Source of the DNA: Trebonia sp036509215
Lineage (GTDB): Bacteria > Actinomycetota > Actinomycetes > Streptosporangiales > Streptosporangiaceae
Assembly: GCA_036509215.1 (NCBI GenBank)
Contig: DATCGA010000265.1
Coordinates: forward strand, 1-5,944
DNA length: 5,944 bases
Reading direction: 5' to 3'
Positions 1 through 5,073 of this stretch are shown in pieces. The first letter of the stretch is position 1; each line of letters starts with the position of its first letter. Made by a program: the position numbers and the translations under genes. Under the pieces are notes generated by a model. That model had not been told where the DNA came from. It worked only from the letters and a program-made list of their open reading frames with translations, and did no database searches.

Positions 1-214
1 CGCCTCCGGCCTGGCCCGGGCGGGCGACGACGTCGCCCACACCCGCGCCCGGCTGCTCGCGCTCTCCCCCGCCGCCACCCTCGCCCGTGGTTACGCCGTT
101 GCGCAAGACGCACAAGGAGCGGTGATCCGGTCGGCCAAGGAGGTTTCCCCCGGCGACCGGCTGACCATCCGGTTCGCAGAAGACCAGCTGACCGCCACCG
201 TGGATCACGACTAG
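1..214 (+). CDS. xseA: Exodeoxyribonuclease VII large subunit, C-terminal fragment (5' end outside window)
   Basis: The last 70 codons of a gene read in the frame starting at base 2 and end at TAG 212-214. Seen: the segment ALSPAATLARGYAV followed by a V-I-R-S-A-K-E-V stretch and the PGDRLTIRFAEDQLTATV tail. Known: this matches the C-terminal end of XseA, where an LSP-x-x-x-L-x-RGYA motif precedes a small beta-rich tail that contacts the small subunit. XseA is the catalytic subunit of exonuclease VII, a cytoplasmic enzyme that degrades single-stranded DNA from either end in DNA repair. The xseB gene follows after only 10 bases, so the two are very probably one transcript. The nuclease domain lies upstream and cannot be judged here. 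Identification is secure because both the motif and the neighbour agree. Confidence 0.93.
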   Translation, partial: ASGLARAGDDVAHTRARLLALSPAATLARGYAVAQDAQGAVIRSAKEVSPGDRLTIRFAEDQLTATVDHD

Positions 215-224
215 GATTATCGCT

Positions 225-461
225 GTGACTGATCGTGAAGCCCTCACTTACGAGCAGGCCAGGGACGAGCTCGCCAGCGTGGTGAAGCGGCTCGAAACGG
301 GCGGGCTCACCCTCGAGCAGTCGCTCGATCTGTGGGAGCGCGGCGAGAAGCTGGCCGCAGTGTGCGCCGAGTGGCTGGACGGCGCCCGCGCCCGGCTGAC
401 CGCCGCCATGGCCGCCCGTGAGCCCGGCGACGGCCCGGCTTCCGAGGCTGCCCCGTTCTGA
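225..461 (+). CDS. xseB: Exodeoxyribonuclease VII small subunit
   Basis: 78 residues, normal for XseB. Seen: the family signature near residues 8-48, YEQARDELASVVKRLETGGL then a TLEQSLDLWERGEKL run. This forms the two-helix hairpin typical of the subunit. Known: several XseB copies bind the long C-terminal helix of XseA and are needed for exonuclease VII activity on single-stranded DNA in the cytoplasm. The start is GTG at 225; no ATG lies in frame before the conserved region. A weak AGGA (213-216) overlapping the xseA stop lies 8 bases before it, suggesting translation coupled to xseA. The tail after about residue 62 (REPGDGPASEAAPF) is low-complexity and probably disordered, as is common in actinobacterial XseB. 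The assignment is confident. Confidence 0.95.
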   Translation: MTDREALTYEQARDELASVVKRLETGGLTLEQSLDLWERGEKLAAVCAEWLDGARARLTAAMAAREPGDGPASEAAPF

Positions 462-492
462 GCGGGTTTCAAAGTCACACCCACGCGGGATA

Positions 493-504
493 CCCGGCGC
501 CGGG
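493..504. promoter_or_regulatory. Perfect 12-bp palindrome upstream of the DsbA-family gene
   Basis: CCCGGCGCCGGG is a perfect self-complementary dodecamer. It sits 9 bases upstream of the candidate -10 box at 514-519, about where RNA polymerase would contact a -35 element. It has no loop, so it is not an ordinary hairpin terminator for xseB, and no T-run follows. It could be a dimeric repressor site or chance in GC-rich DNA. Confidence 0.2.
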
Positions 505-513
505 CGGGCATTC

Positions 514-519
514 TAGGCT
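514..519 (+). promoter_or_regulatory. Candidate -10 box (TAGGCT) for a leaderless transcript
   Basis: TAGGCT fits the actinobacterial TAnnnT -10 pattern, and exactly 6 bases separate it from the ATG at 526. Transcription would therefore begin at or next to the start codon. No usable Shine-Dalgarno sequence precedes that ATG, which agrees with leaderless translation. No good -35 hexamer is visible 16-18 bases upstream, so the call rests on the -10 and its spacing. Confidence 0.45.
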
Positions 520-525
520 GTAGGC

Positions 526-1161
526 ATGCGCGTGGATATCTGGAGCGACGTCATCTGCCCGTGGTGCTATGTGGGCAAGGCACGGTTCGAGCAGGCGCTG
601 AGCTCCTTCGACCACCGCGCTGAGGTCGAGGTCGTGTACCACTCGTTCGAGCTCGACCCCAGCTACCCGAAGGATCAGCACGAGACCACGTTCGCGATGC
701 TGACCAGGAAGTACGGCCTGTCCGAGGCGGACGCCCGGGCGGCCGAGTCGCGGGTGGCGGGGCTGGCGGAGGCCGAGGGCCTCGGCTTCCGTCCGGAGCG
801 CCCGGTCGGCAACACCTTCGACATTCACCGCGTGCTCCGCCTCGGGCTGGACAAGGGCGTGCAGGGCGAACTGCTCGACGCGGTCAACGAGGCCTACTTC
901 GGGCAGGGACGGCAGGTCTTCGACCGCGACGTGATCACCGAGATCGCGGCCGGGGCAGGTCTAGACGCGGCCGCCGCCGGGGATGTTATCGACGGTGACG
1001 CCTACGCCGAGGAGGTGCGCCAGGACGAGCTGCAGGCGCGCCAGCTCGACGTCAGCGGCGTGCCGTTCTTCGTGTTCGACATGGCGCTCGGGGTTTCCGG
1101 TGCGCAGCCAACTGAGATGTTCGCCAGCGCGCTGCAGCAGGCGTGGGACCGGCGCGGCTAA
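526..1161 (+). CDS. DsbA-family oxidoreductase, FrnE type (cytoplasmic)
   Basis: 211 residues, typical for the FrnE-like branch of the DsbA thioredoxin superfamily. Seen: an N-terminal beta strand leading into the active site SDVICPWCYVGK with Cys11 and Cys14 (CPWC), a helical insertion around residues 50-175, and the cis-proline loop SGVPFFVF with Pro180. The C-terminal GVSGAQPTEMF helix region is characteristic of this branch. Known: relatives act as thiol-disulfide oxidoreductases or isomerases, and FrnE was named in a polyketide cluster; other members of this fold are glutathione-type isomerases. There is no signal peptide, so it should be cytoplasmic, unlike classical DsbA. It lies between xseB (64 bases upstream) and glpX (78 bases downstream) and probably has its own promoter. 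The physiological substrate cannot be inferred. The family call is strong; the exact role is open. Confidence 0.92.
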   Translation: MRVDIWSDVICPWCYVGKARFEQALSSFDHRAEVEVVYHSFELDPSYPKDQHETTFAMLTRKYGLSEADARAAESRVAGLAEAEGLGFRPERPVGNTFDIHRVLRLGLDKGVQGELLDAVNEAYFGQGRQVFDRDVITEIAAGAGLDAAAAGDVIDGDAYAEEVRQDELQARQLDVSGVPFFVFDMALGVSGAQPTEMFASALQQAWDRRG

Positions 1162-1228
1162 CACCGCCGCGCGGGCCGACGTGATAGATGTGCGCCCTGA
1201 ACGGTAAAGCGGACGTAACGGAACGGGT

Positions 1229-1233
1229 AGGGA
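1229..1233 (+). promoter_or_regulatory. Ribosome binding site of glpX
   Basis: AGGGA sits 6 bases before the ATG at 1240, the best Shine-Dalgarno match in the window, and it settles the glpX start. In the 78-base gap upstream (1162-1239) I see no TAnnnT hexamer with a convincing -35. A weak GATAGAT at 1183-1189 is the only AT-rich candidate. Confidence 0.7.
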
Positions 1234-1239
1234 ATCACC

Positions 1240-2274
1240 ATGACCGATGATGAGAACGTAACCGGCGTTCCCGGGACGCCTGAGCCCGCCGAGCACGCGC
1301 CCAACCGGAACCTGGCGCTCGAGCTCGCCCGGGTGACCGAGGCGGCGGCGATGGCCTCGGCCCGCTGGGTGGGACGGGGCGACAAGAACGGGGCCGACGG
1401 CGCCGCCGTGCACGCGATGCGGACGCTTATCAACTCGGTGTCGATGCGTGGCGTGGTGGTGATCGGCGAGGGCGAGAAGGACAACGCCCCGATGCTGTTC
1501 AACGGCGAGGAGGTGGGCGACGGCAGCGGCCCGGCGGTCGACGTCGCGGTGGACCCGATCGACGGCACCCGGCTGTGCGCCAACGGCATGCCGAACGCGG
1601 TGTCCGTGCTGGCCGTGGCCGAGCGCGGCTCGATGTACGACCCGTCCGCCGTCTTCTACATGACCAAGCTCGCCACCGGTCCCGAGGCGGCCGCGGTGGT
1701 CGACATCAACGCCCCTCCGGCCGCCAACATCGCCGCCGTCGCCAAGGCCAAGGGCATCTCGCGGGGCGACGTGACCGTGGTGATCCTCGACCGGCCCAGG
1801 CACGAGGGCCTGATCGCGGCCGTCCGGGCGGCCGGCGCCCGGATCCACCTGATCACCGACGGGGACGTGGCGGGCGCGATCATGGCGGCCCGCGCCGACA
1901 CCGGCATCGACCTGATGCTCGGCGTCGGCGGCACCCCCGAGGGGATCATCGCGGCCTGCGCGCTCAAGTGCCTCGGCGGCGTCATCCAGGGCAAGCTCGC
2001 CCCCAAGGACGACGCCGAGCGGCGCAAGGCGCTCGACGCCGGGCACGACCTCAGCCGGGTGCTCACCACCGACGACCTGGTCTCCTCGGACGACGTGTTC
2101 TTCTCCGCCACCGGCATCACCGACGGCGAGCTGATGGCGGGCATCCGCTACAAGCCGGGCGGCCTGACCACCCACTCGCTGGTGATGCGGTCCCGGTCGG
2201 GCACCATCCGCTCGATCCGCAGCGAGCACGCCCTGTGGAAGCTGAGCGCCTACTCCGCCGTCAAATACGACTAG
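1240..2274 (+). CDS. glpX: Fructose-1,6-bisphosphatase class II (GlpX)
   Basis: 344 residues, usual GlpX length. It hydrolyses fructose 1,6-bisphosphate to fructose 6-phosphate, the committed gluconeogenic step, in the cytosol; in many actinobacteria GlpX is the main such enzyme. Seen, with E. coli GlpX equivalences from known structures: GRGDKNGAD (Lys49, Asp53), VVIGEGEKDNAPM (Glu77/Glu79), DPIDGT (Asp105, Asp108, catalytic-type Thr110), the LDRPRH and ITDGDVAG substrate-region motifs, and GGTPEGI with the metal ligand Glu234. All expected catalytic and metal positions are present. The residue after DGT is Arg111, where mycobacterial and Streptomyces sequences I recall have Thr. The N-terminal 20 residues are a variable acidic leader. 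It follows xseA-xseB as in many actinobacteria. The stop overlaps that of the convergent gene at 2271. Confidence 0.96.
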   Translation: MTDDENVTGVPGTPEPAEHAPNRNLALELARVTEAAAMASARWVGRGDKNGADGAAVHAMRTLINSVSMRGVVVIGEGEKDNAPMLFNGEEVGDGSGPAVDVAVDPIDGTRLCANGMPNAVSVLAVAERGSMYDPSAVFYMTKLATGPEAAAVVDINAPPAANIAAVAKAKGISRGDVTVVILDRPRHEGLIAAVRAAGARIHLITDGDVAGAIMAARADTGIDLMLGVGGTPEGIIAACALKCLGGVIQGKLAPKDDAERRKALDAGHDLSRVLTTDDLVSSDDVFFSATGITDGELMAGIRYKPGGLTTHSLVMRSRSGTIRSIRSEHALWKLSAYSAVKYD

Positions 2275-2873
2275 GGCAGCGACGAGCGACGCCGGCCGGG
2301 AAACCAGCGGCGGGGACGGGGCGGGGTGCGGGCGAGCACCTCGCTCACGGCCACGTAGCCGCGGACCTCGACCACCGGCGTCTCCGAGGACGTCGGCACC
2401 CGTCGGGCGGTGCCGCCGCGCTGGCGGCCGAGGATCTCGGTGCCGTTCATCACGACCTCGACGCCCGATGGCACGATGATCCGCACCCGGCCGAAGACCG
2501 CGTAGACGCTGAGCACGACGTGCCGGTCCTGCAGCAGCGCCTCGCGCAGGTCGAGCACCACCTCGCCGAACGCGGCGACGCAGGTCATGGTGGCCGGGAC
2601 CACCCACCGGCCGGTCCGCTCGGCGTTGCCGAACAGCGCCGCGACCGGCTGGCCGCCGTTCAGCTGCACCGGCTGGCGCTCGGGCGCGGCCAGGTCGGTG
2701 GTCAGCCGTGCGAGCTCGCCCAGGGTGCGGGCGGACAGCGCGGCCGACATCCGCTCCCCGTGCTCGTCATGGGAAAGGCGGCCGTCGGCGAGGGCCTCGG
2801 CCAGCATGGCCACGACTCGTTCACGATCGGCGTCGGAGGCGCGGAGGTCGCGCGGCGCTGGGCGCGGGGGCAT
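2271..2873 (-). CDS. DUF1707 protein with LiaF-C-like beta domain
   Basis: 200 residues if started at the ATG at 2873. Upstream codons remain open to 3062 but lack DUF1707 character, and a -10 box lies just before 2873, so I chose this start. Seen: DUF1707 at about residues 8-61 (RASDADRERVVAMLAEAL, then SARTLGELARLTTDL), followed at about 78-178 by a repetitive beta-rich region with AAFGEVVLDLREA and YAVFGRVRIIVPSGV. This resembles the C-terminal domain of LiaF and related envelope-stress proteins (DUF2154/DUF4097-like, a beta-helix fold). The tail is rich in Arg and Pro. There is no transmembrane helix or signal peptide, so it is probably cytoplasmic. Known: DUF1707 is largely actinobacterial and of unknown function, and LiaF-like domains are linked to cell-envelope responses. 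It is convergent with glpX and lies downstream of the MFS pseudogene. Domain calls are good; function is unknown. Confidence 0.88.
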   Translation of the reverse strand: MPPRPAPRDLRASDADRERVVAMLAEALADGRLSHDEHGERMSAALSARTLGELARLTTDLAAPERQPVQLNGGQPVAALFGNAERTGRWVVPATMTCVAAFGEVVLDLREALLQDRHVVLSVYAVFGRVRIIVPSGVEVVMNGTEILGRQRGGTARRVPTSSETPVVEVRGYVAVSEVLARTPPRPRRWFPGRRRSSLP

Positions 2874-2879
2874 GACCAG

Positions 2880-2885
2880 AAGATA
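2880..2885 (-). promoter_or_regulatory. Candidate -10 box (TATCTT) for a leaderless transcript of the DUF1707 gene
   Basis: On the minus strand TATCTT fits TAnnnT, with exactly 6 bases between it and the ATG at 2873. This is the same spacing as at the DsbA-family gene. No Shine-Dalgarno sequence is present. The overlapping GGGTAT resembles a SigB-type -10 box, but no GTTT element is found at the right distance, and no clear housekeeping -35 is seen either. Confidence 0.5.
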
Positions 2886-2937
2886 CCCTGCTTTCCCGCT
2901 CCCGCCCGGCCCCCGGCCAACCGGCGCTCGGGGCCTG

Positions 2938-3584
2938 TCAGCTCGCGGGCTGGCCTTCCCCGCTGCCCCTGTCTCCGCCGGAGCGGAAGATGGCCTGCGA
3001 CGGCTTGGCGATGACGGACAGCGGCGTGGCCACGTCCTCGAGGGACTTGCCCTCGGCGTCAACCGCGAAGAAGACCGCGGTCAGGCCGCCCAGGATCATC
3101 GCGACGGCGCCGACGACATAGCCGGCGAACAGCGTGTTGCGGTCCTGCCCGGTGCCGATCAGGTGACCGTACCAGGCCGAGCCGAAGGCGCCGAAGCACT
3201 GCGCGATGGCGAAGAACACCGCGATCGCCTTCGCCCGGACCTCGAGCGGGAAGACCTCGCTGGCGGTCAGGTAGCCGGCGCTGGCGCCCGCGGAGGCGAA
3301 GAAGACGATGACCGCCCAGCACAGCGTCTGGAAGAACAGCGCCCCGATGATCTCGCCGATCAGATACCACCGGGCGATGTCGGCGACCGAGCCCGCGCCC
3401 AGGTTCAGCGTGTTGTGCAGCGTCAGGTCGGGCCCGACGTTTGCGGCGATGGTGATCTCGAGGCGTCGAGGATCCAGGCGATACCCAGAGCTATGACGAG
3501 CTTGGTAAAGAATGGCGACCACGGCAGCCGGTCGATCCTGGCCGGGATCAGGCCCGGCTACCCGTGCGATTTCGAAACATGCAT
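2938..3584 (-). pseudogene. Decayed MFS transporter (sugar-porter-like), multiple lesions
   Basis: Fragments of one major facilitator protein lie in order on the minus strand. From ATG 3584 the frame reads MHVSKSHG, then TAG at 3560-3558. After that stop the same frame continues ARIDRLPWSPFF and LVIALGIAWILD, the normal first helix. One base is missing near 3464, where GAC-GC replaces GAC-GGC, and the next frame resumes LEITIAANVGPDLT and WYLIGEIIGALFF. Near 3330 the sequence jumps directly to QTLCWAVIVFFASAGASAG, YLTASEVFPLEVRAKAI and the last helices, ending EGKSLEDVATPLS at TGA 2940-2938. Helix 2 is therefore joined to roughly helix 10. I estimate about 250 residues lost relative to full-length homologues of about 450-480. 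The open frame from 3522 starts out of frame with helix 1 and is not a natural start. A truncated membrane peptide could still be made but could not form a transport channel. Substrate unknown. Confidence 0.88.
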
Positions 3585-3596
3585 GGGGCGTGGCTC

Positions 3597-3625
3597 TTGG
3601 CGTGGGACAGGCGAGTCTCTATAGT
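3597..3625 (+). promoter_or_regulatory. Promoter of the MarR-family gene (leaderless)
   Basis: TTGGCG (3597-3602) and TATAGT (3620-3625) are separated by 17 bases and resemble the housekeeping -35/-10 consensus at 4/6 and 5/6 positions. The GTG at 3633 begins 7 bases after the -10 box, so transcription likely starts at or one base before it, and no Shine-Dalgarno sequence is present. This supports the GTG over the upstream in-frame ATG at 3564, which lies before the promoter. Confidence 0.65.
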
Positions 3626-3646
3626 TAGCTCTGTGAACGATGTAAA
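3618..3646 (-). promoter_or_regulatory. Divergent promoter of the MFS pseudogene
   Basis: On the minus strand TTTACA (3646-3641) lies 17 bases from TATAGA (3623-3618): 5/6 and 4/6 matches to the housekeeping consensus. The predicted start is near 3611, leaving a leader of about 27 bases before ATG 3584, in which I see no strong Shine-Dalgarno. Its -10 box shares four bases (3620-3623) with the marR -10 box on the other strand, and its -35 falls inside the marR coding start. Confidence 0.5.
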
Positions 3647-4121
3647 TGCGGCCGACGCCCGGGCGCTCGCCGAGGCGGAGGCGGCTAAGGCGGAGGCGGC
3701 CGAGCTGCTTGCCGCCGTCGGCGCGGTGCGCCGGGTAGCGCGCCGCGCGGTGCGCGGCTCGGCCTCGGCCGAGGCGCTCCCTCCGGCCCGATCCGAGCTG
3801 CTCAGGCTGGCCGCGCGGCGACCCGGCATCGGCGTCGCCGAGGCCGCGCAGGAGCTGCGGCTGGCCCCCAACAGCGTCAGCACGATGGTCAGCCAGCTCG
3901 CGGCGGCCGGCCTGATCAACCGCGGCCGGACCGAGGCGGACGGCCGCTCGATCCGGCTCACCGTCACCGACGCGGGCGCTGCCCGGGTCGAGCAGTGGCG
4001 CGACATGCGGGCCGAGCTGGCGGGCCGGGCGCTCGAGCGGCTGCCGCCGGCCGACCGCAAGGCCATCCGCGCGGCCGTGCCCGCGCTCAGCAGGCTGGCC
4101 GAGCAGATGGCGGAGCTGTAA
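3633..4121 (+). CDS. MarR-type winged helix-turn-helix regulator
   Basis: 162 residues from GTG 3633, a normal MarR length. Seen: an Ala/Glu-rich first helix (residues 5-45), then the winged helix with RSELLRLAARRPGIGVAEAA (about 53-72), recognition helix APNSVSTMVSQLAAAGLI (78-95) and wing GRTEADGRSIRLTVTDAG (98-115). A C-terminal dimerisation helix ends in LAEQMAEL. Known: MarR dimers bind palindromic operators and usually release on binding a small ligand; they often repress a divergent transporter and themselves. Here the divergent neighbour is a dead MFS transporter whose promoter overlaps this one, so autoregulation from this gap is likely. It may also be cotranscribed with the transglutaminase-like gene 34 bases downstream. 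No broken codon or missing domain is seen. The ligand is unknown. Confidence 0.9.
   Translation: MNDVNAADARALAEAEAAKAEAAELLAAVGAVRRVARRAVRGSASAEALPPARSELLRLAARRPGIGVAEAAQELRLAPNSVSTMVSQLAAAGLINRGRTEADGRSIRLTVTDAGAARVEQWRDMRAELAGRALERLPPADRKAIRAAVPALSRLAEQMAEL
3675..3704 (+). repeat. In-frame 15-bp tandem duplication in the MarR gene
   Basis: Two adjacent 15-base units (3675-3689 and 3690-3704) match at 13 of 15 positions and encode AEAAK then AEAAE, lengthening the first helix of the regulator by about four turns in total. It keeps frame and should be harmless. Confidence 0.55.
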
Positions 4122-4140
4122 CCTCGGGGAAACACGGCGC

Positions 4141-4145
4141 GAGGA
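4141..4145 (+). promoter_or_regulatory. Ribosome binding site of the transglutaminase-like gene
   Basis: GAGGA lies 10 bases before the ATG at 4156, a little farther than ideal but the only purine-rich match in the 34-base gap after marR. No separate promoter is apparent in that gap, which favours cotranscription with marR. Confidence 0.45.
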
Positions 4146-4155
4146 CGATAAGCAG

Positions 4156-5073
4156 ATGACCGCTCGACGGCGCCTCAGCATCGGCTGCATGTTCACCTAC
4201 GTGGCCGAGATCCCCACCCCGGCCGTGTTCATGGTGCGCCCCGCGATATCTCGCGCGGTCAGCACCGACGGCGACCGGTGGGTGTCCGATCCGCCCGCCC
4301 GAGTGCACCAGTACACCGACATCTACGGCAACGACTGCGCGCGCACCGTGCTGCCGGCGGGCCGGTCGCAGTTCGGCTTCTCGGCGGTGGCGGACGTGCC
4401 CGACGCGACCGAGGACGCCGATCCGGACGCGCCCGAGGTCCCGACTACTGAACTGCCGGATCATACGCTGATCTACACGCTTCCGAGCCGGTACTGCCTG
4501 CCCGACCTGCTGGCGGCCGAGGCGTGGCAGCGCTTCGGCGGGCTCGCGCCCGGCTACAAGCGGGTCCAGGCGATCTGCGATCACGTCAACGGGCACCTGA
4601 CGTTCCAGTACGGCAGCTCGACCGCCACGTCGACGGCGGTGGACGTCAACAACTCGCGCTACGGAGTGTGCCGGGACTTCACCCACCTGGCGATCTCGTT
4701 CTGCCGGGCGCTGAACATCCCGGCCCGCTACACGTTCGGCTACCTGCCGGACCTGGACGTCCCGGCCGACCCGGCGCCGATGGACTTCGCGGCCTGGATG
4801 GAGGTGTGGCTGGGCGACCGCTGGTGGACCTTCGACCCCCGCAACAACGCCCGCCGCAAGGGCCGGGTGGTGATCGGCCGCGGCCGGGACGCCACCGACG
4901 TGGCGGTGGCCACCACCTTCGGCGGCCCGCTGCTCGAATCCATGACCGTCCAGGCCGAGGAGCTCGCCTTAGCGGCTGCCGGCCAGCGAGCCGCGCGGCT
5001 GGGCCGAGATCCAGCCGTCGAGCCGTTCCCACCAGTCGTAGAGCCAGGCGGCCTGGGCTTCGTGGTCGGCTGA
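4156..5073 (+). CDS. Transglutaminase-like superfamily protein with altered active site
   Basis: 305 residues. Seen: an N-terminal beta domain (about 1-110) with IGCMFTYVAEIPTPAVFMVR, then the transglutaminase-like core with YGVCRDFTHLAISFCRALNI (nucleophile-type Cys172), MDFAAWMEVWLGDRWWTFD (about 209-227) and Asp227 in FDPRN. The GRVVIGRGRDATDVAVATTFG stretch is typical of this bacterial branch. Known: these papain-like enzymes use Cys-His-Asp, with His normally just before the A-W of an HAW motif. Here that position is Ala212, so catalysis is doubtful unless another residue substitutes or the subfamily is naturally changed. There is no signal peptide or membrane helix, so it is cytoplasmic. 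Relatives often end near the AEEL at 267-270; the last 35 residues overlap the convergent acyltransferase gene and look like read-through into it. The substrate is unknown; possible roles are cysteine protease, amidase or a non-catalytic binding protein. Confidence 0.88.
   Translation: MTARRRLSIGCMFTYVAEIPTPAVFMVRPAISRAVSTDGDRWVSDPPARVHQYTDIYGNDCARTVLPAGRSQFGFSAVADVPDATEDADPDAPEVPTTELPDHTLIYTLPSRYCLPDLLAAEAWQRFGGLAPGYKRVQAICDHVNGHLTFQYGSSTATSTAVDVNNSRYGVCRDFTHLAISFCRALNIPARYTFGYLPDLDVPADPAPMDFAAWMEVWLGDRWWTFDPRNNARRKGRVVIGRGRDATDVAVATTFGGPLLESMTVQAEELALAAAGQRAARLGRDPAVEPFPPVVEPGGLGFVVG

Noticed and set aside
961..2607. Very long minus-strand open frame (548 codons) opposite the DsbA-family gene and glpX
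   Set aside because: It is antisense to well-identified genes, has the Arg/Gly/His-rich composition of a high-GC shadow frame and shows no domain.
2909..2934. Possible terminator hairpin after the MFS pseudogene
   Set aside because: Only a 4-bp CCGG/CCGG stem with a CCAA loop, and competing GCCCC/GGGGC arms without a T-run; expected often by chance in DNA this GC-rich.
1575..3014. Long plus-strand open frame (479 codons) overlapping glpX and the DUF1707 gene
   Set aside because: It is the +1 shadow of glpX continuing antisense to the DUF1707 gene; its composition is extremely rich in Arg, Gly and His and no motif is present.
2874..3062. N-terminal extension of the DUF1707 protein from 3062
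   Set aside because: The extra 63 residues are Pro/Arg/Ser-rich, overlap the MFS remnant in another frame, and would bypass the -10 box just before the ATG at 2873.
2587..3624. Plus-strand open frame (345 codons) across the MFS pseudogene
   Set aside because: It lies antisense to recognisable MFS and DUF1707 coding sequence; the translation has no family features.
3564..3632. Upstream ATG (3564) as the start of the MarR gene
   Set aside because: It would add 23 residues unlike MarR proteins and would lie upstream of a good promoter whose predicted start is at the GTG 3633.
3548..4196. Two minus-strand open frames opposite marR
   Set aside because: Both are antisense shadows. One of them ends with the MHVSKSHG codons, which belong to the MFS pseudogene start at 3584, but its upstream part is meaningless.
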